NCBI GenBank assembly: GCA_036495715.1
Contig: DASXML010000077.1
Coordinates: forward strand, 1 to 64,000
Direction: 5' to 3'
From: Scandinavium sp036495715
GTDB taxonomy: Bacteria > Pseudomonadota > Gammaproteobacteria > Enterobacterales > Enterobacteriaceae
DNA: 64,000 bases
This document shows positions 44,601-52,503 of the stretch, one piece after another. The stretch's first letter is position 1; each line of letters opens with the position of its first letter. A program made the position numbers and the translations under genes. The notes beneath the pieces are model-generated. The model saw nothing but the letters and a program-made list of their open reading frames with translations, had not been told where the DNA came from and did no database searches.

Positions 44601-45086
44601 ATGAAATACGATACATCCGAGCTTTGCGACATCTACCAGGAAGATGTCAATGTCGTTGAACCGCTGTTCTCCAATTTTGGCGGACGGTCGTCGTTTGGTG
44701 GACAAATTATCACGGTGAAATGTTTCGAGGATAACGGGCTGCTGTACGATATGCTCGAACAGAACGGTCGTGGCCGTATCCTGTTGGTGGATGGCGGTGG
44801 TTCAGTACGCCGCGCGCTGATCGATGCTGACCTCGCGCGTCTGGCGGTTCAAAATGAGTGGGAAGGCCTGGTGGTCTATGGCGCGGTGCGTCAGGTAGAC
44901 GACTTGGAAGAGTTGGACATTGGCATTCAGGCCATGGCCGCCATTCCGGTTGGTGCCGCGGGTGAAGGCGTTGGTGAAAGCGACGTGCGCGTCAATTTCG
45001 GCGGCGTGACCTTCTTCTCCGGTGACCATCTCTATGCTGACAATACCGGCATTATCCTGTCGGAAGACGCACTCGACATCGAGTAA
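44601..45086 (+). CDS. rraA: RNase E activity regulator RraA
   Basis: Ring-shaped trimer that binds RNase E and inhibits mRNA decay. 161 residues, same as E. coli, with the conserved GRGRILLVDGGGSVRRALIDA core and GDHLYADNTGIILS. Related to class II aldolases/methyltransferase-like folds but without known enzymatic activity in enterics. In E. coli the next genes are zapB and glpFKX. Here a DUF1993 gene follows convergently and the whole downstream block to pfkA is absent. Confidence 0.97.
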   Translation: MKYDTSELCDIYQEDVNVVEPLFSNFGGRSSFGGQIITVKCFEDNGLLYDMLEQNGRGRILLVDGGGSVRRALIDADLARLAVQNEWEGLVVYGAVRQVDDLEELDIGIQAMAAIPVGAAGEGVGESDVRVNFGGVTFFSGDHLYADNTGIILSEDALDIE

Positions 45087-45102
45087 CACGGTCCCCATAA
45101 AA

Positions 45103-45127
45103 AAAGCCTTCTCAGTGAGAAGGCTTT
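45103..45127. terminator. bidirectional terminator rraA / DUF1993
   Basis: A perfect 11-bp stem AAAGCCTTCTC/GAGAAGGCTTT with a 3-nt loop. A-run and T-run flank it, serving both convergent genes. Confidence 0.92.
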
Positions 45128-45143
45128 TTCGTTTGCAACGGGC

Positions 45144-45647
45144 TTAGTTAATCTTGCCTAAGAAGTCGCCCTTGCCCAAAGGGGCACCGGCGTGGCGCAA
45201 AATGTCATAAGCCGTTGTGGAATGGAAATAGAAGTTAGGGATAGCAAACTGGAAAACATAACTGCGAGCGGTAAAATGCAGTTGATGTTCACGGGCCTGC
45301 ACCATAATCGGACGCGCATCATCTCCTTCCAGCTGTGAATCCTGCACACTTTTCATGAACGCAACGGTTGCGGCAATACGCTCTTGCAGCTGCGCGAAGC
45401 TGTTTTCATTATCTTCCATTACCGGTGCTTCGATATCCGCCAGACGGGCAATCGTGCGCTTAGCCATATCGCAGGTTATTTGTACCTGACGTTTCAACGG
45501 GAACATATCTTCCGCCAGTTTCGCATCAAGCAATGCCGTTTCCTGAATCCCTTGTTCTTTTGCCCAGGCCGCGCCCTTCACAAGAACGGCATCCAGGCTC
45601 ACCAGCCCGTGGATAAACTGTGCTTTCGTTTCGCTATACAGTGACAT
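45144..45647 (-). CDS. DUF1993 family protein
   Basis: 167-residue soluble protein of the DUF1993 family (DinB-like four-helix bundle), function unknown. Conserved features visible are the N-terminal hydrophobic helix (FIHGLVSLDAVLVKGAAWA), DMFPLKRQVQITCDMAKRTI, and C-terminal FYFHSTTAYDILRHAGAPLGKGDFLG. It carries an ATG with an upstream AAGGAAA-type site. It stands alone between two terminators at the point where E. coli K-12 has the zapB-to-sbp block, so it marks the junction. No link to its neighbours can be argued. Confidence 0.88.
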   Translation of the reverse strand: MSLYSETKAQFIHGLVSLDAVLVKGAAWAKEQGIQETALLDAKLAEDMFPLKRQVQITCDMAKRTIARLADIEAPVMEDNENSFAQLQERIAATVAFMKSVQDSQLEGDDARPIMVQAREHQLHFTARSYVFQFAIPNFYFHSTTAYDILRHAGAPLGKGDFLGKIN

Positions 45648-45769
45648 TTTCAGTTTCCTTTATGATTGCAGTGCATTTGCATAAGCGCTATCAAATTGAG
45701 AATAAGCGTAGGGCGTAGCGAAGAGTAGGGCGAATTGTGCGCCTAAGCGTTAAGCCCAGAATGCAAAAA

Positions 45770-45799
45770 ATCCGTAACCCCACAAAGGATTACGGATTC
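45770..45799 (-). terminator. pfkA intrinsic terminator
   Basis: On the minus strand an AATCCGTAA/TTACGGATT stem with a 12-nt loop is followed by a T-run. It lies 27 bp after pfkA. Confidence 0.88.
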
Positions 45800-45825
45800 T
45801 AAATTCGCTCAATTTGGATCTGCGT

Positions 45826-46788
45826 TTAGTACAGCTTTTTAGCGCAATCCAGCAGGTCGTTTTTAAACGGACGCTTCATGTTTTCGATAGCGTCGATGAT
45901 GTCATGGTGAACCAGTTTTTCGTTCTGGATACCGACACAGCGACCACCGAAGCCTTCCAACAACAAATCGATGGCATACGCGCCCATGCGGGAAGCGAGG
46001 ATACGGTCGTAAGGCACCGGAGAGCCGCCGCGCTGAATGTGGCCGAGAACGGTCGCACGGGTTTCACGTTTGGTTTCGGTTTCGATATATTTCGCCAGCT
46101 CGTCGATGTCACACATGTGTTCGGTGATGGCGACAATCGCGTGTTTCTTACCTTTAGCGATGCCAGCTTTGATTTCAGCCACCAGATCGTCACGGCTGAA
46201 TTCCACTTCCGGTACCACGACGAACTCACAGCCGCCCGCAATTGCTGCCGCCAGCGTCAGGTCACCACAGTAGCGGCCCATCACTTCAACGATGGAAATA
46301 CGCTGGTGAGAAGAAGAGGTGTCACGCAGACGGTCAATAGCTTCAACCACGGTACCCAGCGCGGTGAAATAACCGATGGTGTAGTCAGTGCCTTTGATGT
46401 CGTTATCAATGGTGCCCGGCAGACCGATACATGGGAAGCCCATTTCAGTCAGACGCTTCGCACCCATATAAGAACCGTCACCGCCGATCACGACTAGCGC
46501 GTCGAGGCCGCGTTTTTTCATGTTCTCGATAGCCACTTCACGGATATGTTCTTCACGGAACTCAGGGAAACGCGCTGAGCCCAGGAAGGTGCCGCCACGG
46601 TTAATCATGTCGGAGACGCTGTAGCGGTCGAGCTGAACCATGCGGTCTTCGTACAGACCGAGGTAGCCATCATAAACACCAAAAATTTCCAGTCCTTCCG
46701 AAAGCGCTGCACGCACAACACCACGAATGGCCGCGTTCATGCCCGGGGCATCGCCGCCGCTTGTCAACACACCGATTTTCTTAATCAT
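45826..46788 (-). CDS. pfkA: 6-phosphofructokinase I PfkA
   Basis: Main glycolytic phosphofructokinase, an allosteric tetramer activated by ADP and inhibited by PEP. 320 residues, as in E. coli. ATP site GGDAPGMNAAIRG and GGDGSYMGAKRL, catalytic aspartate motif PGTIDNDIKGTD, and fructose-6-phosphate/effector residues VMGRYCGDL and GHIQRGGSPVPYDR are all intact. A Cra-type operator lies upstream. In E. coli sbp, cdh and tpiA precede the terminator side. Here it faces a DUF1993 gene. Confidence 0.98.
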   Translation of the reverse strand: MIKKIGVLTSGGDAPGMNAAIRGVVRAALSEGLEIFGVYDGYLGLYEDRMVQLDRYSVSDMINRGGTFLGSARFPEFREEHIREVAIENMKKRGLDALVVIGGDGSYMGAKRLTEMGFPCIGLPGTIDNDIKGTDYTIGYFTALGTVVEAIDRLRDTSSSHQRISIVEVMGRYCGDLTLAAAIAGGCEFVVVPEVEFSRDDLVAEIKAGIAKGKKHAIVAITEHMCDIDELAKYIETETKRETRATVLGHIQRGGSPVPYDRILASRMGAYAIDLLLEGFGGRCVGIQNEKLVHHDIIDAIENMKRPFKNDLLDCAKKLY

Positions 46789-46893
46789 GACTACCTCTGA
46801 ACTTAGGAATGCTAAAAATTATTCTGTTGCCCGAAGCGCCCCCACAAACGGGAGAGATCGACTATATGAGAAATAGTATATCAAGTGCTTCGT

Positions 46894-46909
46894 GCTGAAT
46901 TGATTCAGG
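46894..46909 (-). promoter_or_regulatory. Cra (FruR) operator of pfkA
   Basis: GCTGAATTGATTCAGG contains the perfect palindrome CTGAAT-TG-ATTCAG and fits the Cra TGAA-type consensus. A TATACT -10 on the minus strand is at 46875-46880, so the site is upstream of the promoter core. Cra represses pfkA in E. coli. Confidence 0.75.
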
Positions 46910-46961
46910 TCAGGCCAAATGGCGGTAATTTATCCAAATACTGCCGATCCGACCCACATTT

Positions 46962-47876
46962 TCACAACGAATTACGAAAGTCCAAAAAGCCCTGCCGCCC
47001 CAACGGGACCACCGAGCACGGGTCCTGATGAATAATGACATCAGAGCCCGGAAAGCGTAGCAAAAGAGCCTGCTCTATTTGTTCAGCCACCAGGTGGGCC
47101 TGAACTAATGGCAAGTTATCTTCCATTTCCAAATGAATCTGAATAAAGCGGGTCGGCCCTGACTGCCGCGTTCGAAGGTCATGCGCACCGCTCACACCTG
47201 GCCAGGCGCTAACGATGTTAATAATATCCTGACGTTCTTCATCGGGGAGTGCCCGGTCTAATAGCGACTGGACCGCCTCATGCCCCATGCGTATCGCACT
47301 ATACAAAATATAGATGCCAATCCCCAATGCAAACAGTGCATCCGCGCGATGCCAGCCATACCATGCCAGCGCCAGCGCCACCAGAATGGCTCCGTTCATC
47401 ATAACATCAGACTGATAATGAAGCATATCGGCGCGCACCGCCTGGCTTTGCGTCTTGCGGACCACCCAGCGTTGGAAGGTCACGAGGATCATCGTACTGA
47501 CCAGCGCAATCACTGTCACCACCATCCCGACGCCCGGTTCGCGCATAGGTTCTGGGGTAATCAAATTCTGAATACCGGTTAAAAACAGGAACAGAGCCGA
47601 ACCCGAAATAAACATGCTCTGTGCCAGCGCCGCCAGCGATTCCGCTTTGCCATGGCCAAACGTATGTTCTTCGTCTGCCGGTTGCAGCGAATAACGCACC
47701 ACCAGCAGGTTAGTCAGCGAGGCGGCAATATCCACCAATGAGTCCACCAGCGCCGCCAGAATACTGACGGATCCGGTGTACCACCACGCAAAAATTTTGA
47801 TCAAAAGTAACACCGAGGCCATCGCTGTCGCGGCAATCGCCGCCCGGCTGACCAATCGGCCATAGGTTTGATTCAT
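46962..47876 (-). CDS. fieF: cation-diffusion-facilitator FieF (YiiP)
   Basis: Zn/Fe:proton antiporter of the inner membrane. 304 residues against 300 in E. coli, with an altered C-terminal tail. The metal site A residues are seen as D45 and D49 (ALVDSLVDIAA) and the HYQSDVMM pair (His/Asp). Six transmembrane helices precede a cytoplasmic metal-sensing domain (about 210-290, with HDLRTRQSGPTRFIQIHLEM). Start ATG at 47876; four open codons upstream are ignored. Confidence 0.96.
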   Translation of the reverse strand: MNQTYGRLVSRAAIAATAMASVLLLIKIFAWWYTGSVSILAALVDSLVDIAASLTNLLVVRYSLQPADEEHTFGHGKAESLAALAQSMFISGSALFLFLTGIQNLITPEPMREPGVGMVVTVIALVSTMILVTFQRWVVRKTQSQAVRADMLHYQSDVMMNGAILVALALAWYGWHRADALFALGIGIYILYSAIRMGHEAVQSLLDRALPDEERQDIINIVSAWPGVSGAHDLRTRQSGPTRFIQIHLEMEDNLPLVQAHLVAEQIEQALLLRFPGSDVIIHQDPCSVVPLGRQGFLDFRNSL

Positions 47877-47946
47877 AAGCACTCCCACACTCTTCTGCGG
47901 GTAGTATAGCGGAATGTGTCAATGGGGAGTTGGCGGAAAAAAGGCA

Positions 47947-48004
47947 AAAAAAAACCCCCACATCATGTGGGGGAAGACAGGGATGGTGTCTATGGCAAGG
48001 AAAA
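47947..48004 (-). ncRNA. cpxQ: CpxQ sRNA from the cpxP 3' UTR
   Basis: Right after the cpxP stop the minus strand reads TTTTCCTTGCCATAGACACC, then ATCCCTGTCTT, then a CCCCCACAT/ATGTGGGGG terminator hairpin and nine Ts. This is E. coli CpxQ essentially base for base, including the RNase E site at its 5' end and the seed region. CpxQ is cut from cpxP mRNA, binds Hfq and represses inner-membrane protein mRNAs during envelope stress. Confidence 0.9.
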
Positions 48005-48014
48005 ACAGGGTCTA

Positions 48015-48518
48015 TTACTGGTTACTACGGGTATTGCTACTACTGAACAGCATTGATTCTGTACTCTGCTGCATCCGTGCAACCTCACGCAACTCATCCA
48101 AACGTTGCTGGTGTCTCTCATTTAAAACCGCTTGCTGCTCCGGCGTTAACAGCCGGTACATCTGGTTGCGCACCCGGGCCATTTCGACCTGGCGAACAAC
48201 CTGCTGCTGCGCCATTTTCTCGGCTTGAGCACGAACAGCGGTTTCATCAAATTTGTCTGCGGTGACAAGCTTATGCATTGTCTCCATTTCGCTAACATTA
48301 ACAGGCGGTTGTTGGCGTCGAGCCTGTTGCATAAGATCCCGCATCTGTTGACGCTGATATTCGGTTAAACTTATGCCGTCAAACATATGGCCCTGATGAC
48401 TGCCCTGCGTCGCTCCATCACCTGGAGCCCAGTTAACGCTGTTGACGACTTCAGCAGCCTGGCTATTCGCACTTAGCGCCAGCGTTGAGGCCATGACGGC
48501 AGCGATAACATTGCGCAT
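48015..48518 (-). CDS. cpxP: periplasmic Cpx inhibitor/chaperone CpxP
   Basis: Periplasmic adaptor that damps CpxA and escorts misfolded proteins to DegP. 167 residues with a signal peptide (MRNVIAAVMASTLALSANSQA-A). Two LTxxQ motifs, LTEYQ and LTPEQ, mark the Spy/CpxP fold. The ATG at 48518 is used; the preceding codon is TTG. The N-terminal mature part and the last 20 residues diverge from E. coli. Divergent from cpxRA with a strong CpxR box between them. Its 3' UTR makes CpxQ. Confidence 0.95.
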   Translation of the reverse strand: MRNVIAAVMASTLALSANSQAAEVVNSVNWAPGDGATQGSHQGHMFDGISLTEYQRQQMRDLMQQARRQQPPVNVSEMETMHKLVTADKFDETAVRAQAEKMAQQQVVRQVEMARVRNQMYRLLTPEQQAVLNERHQQRLDELREVARMQQSTESMLFSSSNTRSNQ

Positions 48519-48598
48519 CAATTGCTCCCAAGTACTTTTGTTTCGCGATTCAACGAGAGACAGTCTACGATTCAGGCTGCAAACATGCGTCAGGGGGT

Positions 48599-48613
48599 GT
48601 AAAACAACGTAAA
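48599..48613. promoter_or_regulatory. CpxR box between cpxP and cpxR
   Basis: A perfect GTAAA-N5-GTAAA. It lies in the 150-bp divergent spacer at the same sequence context (followed by gtcatggatta) as in E. coli. It should activate cpxP strongly and autoregulate cpxRA. Confidence 0.93.
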
Positions 48614-48668
48614 GTCATGGATTAGCGAGCCTTGATGACGTAATTTCTGCCTCGGAGGTATTTAATCA

Positions 48669-49367
48669 ATGAATAAAATCCTGTTAGTTGATGATGACCG
48701 GGAGCTGACCTCCCTGTTAAAGGAGTTGCTCGACATGGAAGGCTTCAATGTGCAGGTTGCCCATGATGGGGAACAAGCACTGGCGCTTTTGGATGACAGC
48801 ATCGACCTGCTTTTGCTCGACGTAATGATGCCGAAGAAAAATGGTATCGATACCCTTAAAGAGCTACGACAGACACACCAGACACCGGTCATTATGTTGA
48901 CCGCACGCGGCAGCGAACTGGATCGCGTTCTCGGCCTTGAGCTGGGCGCAGACGACTATCTGCCAAAACCGTTTAACGACCGTGAGCTGGTCGCGCGTAT
49001 TCGCGCTATCCTGCGCCGTTCCCACTGGAGCGAGCAGCAGCAAACCAGCGACAACAGTTCACCGACTTTAGAAGTGGATTCTCTGAGCCTCAATCCTGGG
49101 CGTCAGGAAGCGAGCTTCGACGGCACTACGCTGGAACTGACCGGCACTGAGTTCACTCTGCTCTACCTGCTGGCGCAGCACCTCGGCCAGGTGGTTTCGC
49201 GTGAACATCTGAGCCAGGAAGTGCTGGGTAAACGCTTAACGCCGTTTGACCGCGCTATCGACATGCATATTTCCAATCTGCGCCGTAAATTGCCAGAACG
49301 GAAAGACGGTCATCCGTGGTTTAAAACCTTGCGGGGCCGCGGCTATTTGATGGTGTCCGCTTCATGA
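48669..49367 (+). CDS. cpxR: response regulator CpxR
   Basis: OmpR-family regulator of envelope stress, 232 residues as in E. coli. Receiver domain with acidic pocket VDDDRE and phospho-acceptor D51 (LLLLDVMMPKK), and the conserved Thr and Lys in MLTARG and LPKPF. Winged-helix DNA-binding domain about 130-232 (VSREHLSQEVLG, FDRAIDMHISNLRRKL). ATGA overlap of 4 bp with cpxA. Confidence 0.98.
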   Translation: MNKILLVDDDRELTSLLKELLDMEGFNVQVAHDGEQALALLDDSIDLLLLDVMMPKKNGIDTLKELRQTHQTPVIMLTARGSELDRVLGLELGADDYLPKPFNDRELVARIRAILRRSHWSEQQQTSDNSSPTLEVDSLSLNPGRQEASFDGTTLELTGTEFTLLYLLAQHLGQVVSREHLSQEVLGKRLTPFDRAIDMHISNLRRKLPERKDGHPWFKTLRGRGYLMVSAS

Positions 49368-50737
49368 TTGGAAGTTTGACCGCACGTATCTTTGCCATTT
49401 TCTGGTTAACCCTGGCACTGGTACTGATGCTGGTCCTGATGTTGCCCAAGCTCGATTCACGTCAAATGACGGAACTGCTGGACAGCGAGCAACGCCAGGG
49501 GCTGATGATTGAGCAACATGTCGCAGCCGAGCTGGCGAACGATCCGCCCAACGATTTGATGTGGTGGCGTCGGCTTTTTCGCGCCATCGATAAATGGGCA
49601 CCTCCGGGGCAACGCCTTCTGCTGGTCACCAGCGAAGGCCGCGTGATCGGCGCAGAACGCAGCGAAATGCAGATCATTCGTAACTTTATCGGTCAATCTG
49701 ATAACGCCGATCATCCGCAGAAAAAACGCTATGGCCGACTGGAAATGGTCGGGCCGTTCTCCGTCAGAGACGGAGAAGATAACTACCAGCTTTACCTGAT
49801 TCGTCCGGCAAGCACCTCGCAATCCGATTTCATCAACCTGCTGTTTGACCGTCCGCTGCTGTTGCTGATTGTCACCATGCTGGTGAGTTCACCGCTGCTG
49901 TTATGGCTGGCGTGGAGCCTCGCGAAACCTGCACGTAAGCTGAAAAATGCCGCCGATGAAGTGGCTCAGGGCAACCTGCGTCAGCATCCGGAGCTTGAGT
50001 CCGGGCCGCAGGAATTCCTTGCTGCCGGGTCCAGTTTTAACCAGATGGTGACCGCGCTCGAAAGGATGATGACTGCCAATCAGCGCCTGCTTTCTGACAT
50101 CTCTCACGAGCTGCGCACGCCGTTAACGCGTCTACAACTGGGTACTGCACTACTGCGCCGCCGTGCGGGAGAAAGCAAAGAGCTGGAACGCATCGAAATG
50201 GAAGCGCATCGTCTGGACAGCATGATCAATGACCTGCTGGTGATGTCGCGTAATCAGGCGAAAAATGCGCTGGTGAGCGAGAATATGAAGGCTAATCAGC
50301 TGTGGAGTGAAGTGCTGGACAACGCCGCGTTTGAAGCGGAACAGGTCGGCAAATCGTTCACCGTTGAATATCCGCCAGGCCCATGGCCGCTGTACGGTAA
50401 CCCGAATGCGCTGGAAAGTGCGTTTGAAAATATCGTGCGTAACGCCCTGCGCTACTCGCACACCAAAATTTCGGTCAGCTTCTCGGTGGATAAAGATGGC
50501 ATCACCGTTAACGTGGATGACGACGGCCCCGGCGTAAGCCCGGAAGACAGAGAGCAGATTTTCCGTCCGTTCTACCGTACCGACGAAGCACGTGACCGCG
50601 AATCAGGCGGCACGGGTCTTGGTCTGGCGATTGTCGAAACCGCCGTTCAGCAACATCGTGGCTGGGTGAAAGCCGATGACAGCCCGCTTGGCGGGCTGCG
50701 GTTAACGCTTTGGTTGCCGCTGTATAAACGCGGGTGA
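49364..50737 (+). CDS. cpxA: sensor kinase CpxA
   Basis: Inner-membrane sensor histidine kinase/phosphatase of the Cpx system, 457 residues. TM1 about 8-28, periplasmic sensor to about 163, TM2 about 164-187, HAMP (KPARKLKNAADEVAQG) and H-box LSDISHELRTPLTRL with phospho-histidine H248. The ATP-binding N box (NIVRNALRYS), G1 (VDDDGPGVSPED) and G2 (GGTGLGLAIV) are intact. Translationally coupled to cpxR. Confidence 0.98.
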   Translation: MIGSLTARIFAIFWLTLALVLMLVLMLPKLDSRQMTELLDSEQRQGLMIEQHVAAELANDPPNDLMWWRRLFRAIDKWAPPGQRLLLVTSEGRVIGAERSEMQIIRNFIGQSDNADHPQKKRYGRLEMVGPFSVRDGEDNYQLYLIRPASTSQSDFINLLFDRPLLLLIVTMLVSSPLLLWLAWSLAKPARKLKNAADEVAQGNLRQHPELESGPQEFLAAGSSFNQMVTALERMMTANQRLLSDISHELRTPLTRLQLGTALLRRRAGESKELERIEMEAHRLDSMINDLLVMSRNQAKNALVSENMKANQLWSEVLDNAAFEAEQVGKSFTVEYPPGPWPLYGNPNALESAFENIVRNALRYSHTKISVSFSVDKDGITVNVDDDGPGVSPEDREQIFRPFYRTDEARDRESGGTGLGLAIVETAVQQHRGWVKADDSPLGGLRLTLWLPLYKRG

Positions 50738-50742
50738 TCGCG

Positions 50743-50768
50743 TCCCTCTCCCTGCAAAGGGAGAGGGA
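50743..50768. terminator. cpxA / yiiM terminator
   Basis: An 11-bp TCCCTCTCCCT/AGGGAGAGGGA stem with a 4-nt loop lies between the convergent genes. The flanking T/A runs are short. Confidence 0.7.
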
Positions 50769-50774
50769 AAAATT

Positions 50775-51449
50775 CTACTTGCCCCACAAGCGCCGTGAAT
50801 TATCCTCGATGTGCCCACTCAAACGCCGCTTCTGCATCGTGCGCGTCCAACTTATGGATAACCCTGCCGCCGACAGCAGGCGACGATACTGCTCATCGTC
50901 ATACGGCGAGTACCACGCAATCGCCGCCGCGTCATACACCGAGACATCGCTGAGCCGGGAAACCCGCTCCAGCGGCTGTTCAGTGGACACATTGCCCGCC
51001 ACAATCACCCGATACAGCCAGCCCATTTTGCCACTGCTTTGCATCAGCGAAGACAAATCGCTAATGCCAAAATGGTAATTGAGCTTAAAACACGGCGAAC
51101 GCGGCTGCGTCACCTGAATCAGCGCATTACCCCAGCGGTAAATATCACCGATAAACACCGTCTTTTCCGTCAGCCCTTCAGTCGAGAGATTCTCGCCAAA
51201 CGCCGGTGCGCAGAACAGTTCTGCCTGCTCGGGGAATTCGCGCGCCCATTCAGCGTAATGCTCGCGAGGATAATGACACAGCGCACGATCGGGACCGCCG
51301 TGGATTTTCTTTTCCGCTTGCTCATCGCCCACCAGGCCAAGCTCAGTGAGTTCAAGCTCGCCATCCACCTGCAATTTCGCGATGGCGCTCGGACGGCTTC
51401 CCTCGTACGCACGCACGCTGCCCGTAAACACTTCCACTGGATAATGCAT
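50775..51449 (-). CDS. yiiM: MOSC-domain protein YiiM
   Basis: 224-residue MOSC-domain protein, same length as E. coli YiiM. YiiM acts in molybdenum-dependent reduction of 6-N-hydroxylaminopurine and related N-hydroxylated compounds. The MOSC core AKLQVDGELELTELGLVGDEQA and the cysteine of QPRSPCFKLN, which would bind the molybdenum cofactor, are present, with the C-terminal KRRLSGHIEDNSRRLWGK. The start at 51449 (MHYPVEVF) fits homology; the frame stays open 40 codons upstream without conservation. Confidence 0.95.
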   Translation of the reverse strand: MHYPVEVFTGSVRAYEGSRPSAIAKLQVDGELELTELGLVGDEQAEKKIHGGPDRALCHYPREHYAEWAREFPEQAELFCAPAFGENLSTEGLTEKTVFIGDIYRWGNALIQVTQPRSPCFKLNYHFGISDLSSLMQSSGKMGWLYRVIVAGNVSTEQPLERVSRLSDVSVYDAAAIAWYSPYDDEQYRRLLSAAGLSISWTRTMQKRRLSGHIEDNSRRLWGK

Positions 51450-51528
51450 CTTCCCTCTCCTGCTTGCGGAACTCATTGCCGCTATTTTTGCACGTAAACT
51501 GCGCAAAATGCGACAACGACAGGCATAA

Positions 51529-51556
51529 AAAAACCCCGCTGAGTCAGCAGGGTTTT
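51529..51556 (-). terminator. sodA intrinsic terminator
   Basis: On the minus strand an AAAACCCTGCTGA/TCAGCGGGGTTTT-type stem with one mismatch is followed by a T-run. It lies about 40 bp 3' of sodA. Confidence 0.82.
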
Positions 51557-51594
51557 GATGACGACCCAAGGGCCGTATCAGGCATTAAATTGCC

Positions 51595-52215
51595 TTATTT
51601 TTTAGCAGCGAAACGCGCCGCTGCTTCGTCCCAGTTCACAACGTCCCAAAACGCTTTGATGTAGTCCGGGCGACGGTTCTGGAATTTCAGGTAGTAAGCG
51701 TGTTCCCACACATCCAGACCCAGGATTGGGAAACCAGAGGTGCCAGAAATCGCTTCACCCATCAGCGGGGAATCCTGGTTTGCGGTAGATACCACAGCCA
51801 ATTTACCGTCTTTCAGGACCAGCCACGCCCAGCCAGAACCGAAACGGGTTGCTGCCGCTTTCTCGAACTCTTCTTTGAATTTCTCAACAGAGCCGAAGGT
51901 GCTTTCGATAGCCGCTTTCAGGTCGCCCTGCAAAGTCGTACCGGTTTTCAGGCCTTTCCAGAAAAGGCTGTGATTAGCGTGGCCGCCCGCGTTGTTACGC
52001 AGTGGGCCTTTTTTGTCTGCTGGCAGCTGATCCAGTTTGGTGATCAGTTCTTCAACCGGCAGGTTAGCGAATTCTGGCAGGCTTTCCAGCGCAGCGTTCG
52101 CGTTGTTCACGTAAGCCTGGTGGTGTTTAGAGTGATGGATTTCCATCGTCTGCTTGTCAAAGTGCGGCTCAAGGGCGTCGTACGCATACGGCAGGGATGG
52201 CAGGGTATAACTCAT
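51595..52215 (-). CDS. sodA: manganese superoxide dismutase SodA
   Basis: Cytoplasmic Mn-SOD, 206 residues as in E. coli. Metal ligands H27 (MEIHHSKHH), the histidine of GGHANHSLFW, and Asp/His of LDVWEHAYYLKF are intact. Gln in GGHANHS...-type position and QDSPL fit the Mn class. The start at 52215 (MSYTLPSL) has a GGAG site 8 nt upstream; four more open codons are not used. The gene is expected to respond to SoxS and Fur. In E. coli kdgT separates sodA from rhaT; here they are direct divergent neighbours. Confidence 0.98.
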   Translation of the reverse strand: MSYTLPSLPYAYDALEPHFDKQTMEIHHSKHHQAYVNNANAALESLPEFANLPVEELITKLDQLPADKKGPLRNNAGGHANHSLFWKGLKTGTTLQGDLKAAIESTFGSVEKFKEEFEKAAATRFGSGWAWLVLKDGKLAVVSTANQDSPLMGEAISGTSGFPILGLDVWEHAYYLKFQNRRPDYIKAFWDVVNWDEAAARFAAKK

Positions 52216-52273
52216 ATTCATCTCCATTTATTATCGGGCGGCTATAGTGTTACGCCGCGTAAGCAGTTGGTTC

Positions 52274-52311
52274 ATTATAGTTAATTAAATGATATTGAAA
52301 ATGTTTATCAA
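52274..52311 (-). promoter_or_regulatory. sodA promoter with Fur-like site
   Basis: On the minus strand TATAAT (52274-52279) is preceded by TCAATATCATTTAATTAAC, and upstream TGATAAACATTTTCAATATCA (52289-52310) resembles a Fur box. The whole block is nearly identical to the E. coli sodA promoter. Toward rhaT, 52312-52503 holds the rhaT promoter but no clear sites I can fix. Confidence 0.75.
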
Positions 52312-52503
52312 TGCCGTACTTTTAATAAGGTTATAACTTTTGGTTATGTCGCTGATTTTGTGAGCCCGCTCAAGCCGAACACGCGCTTTTTGCCAGGTCT
52401 GAGATTTACACGGCAACGGTCGGAAGGTTAATCGATTGACTACTTTTTACACTCAGCACGTCAGATGAAAGATTCATCGACGTAAAAAGCTGAGGATAAG
52501 AAA

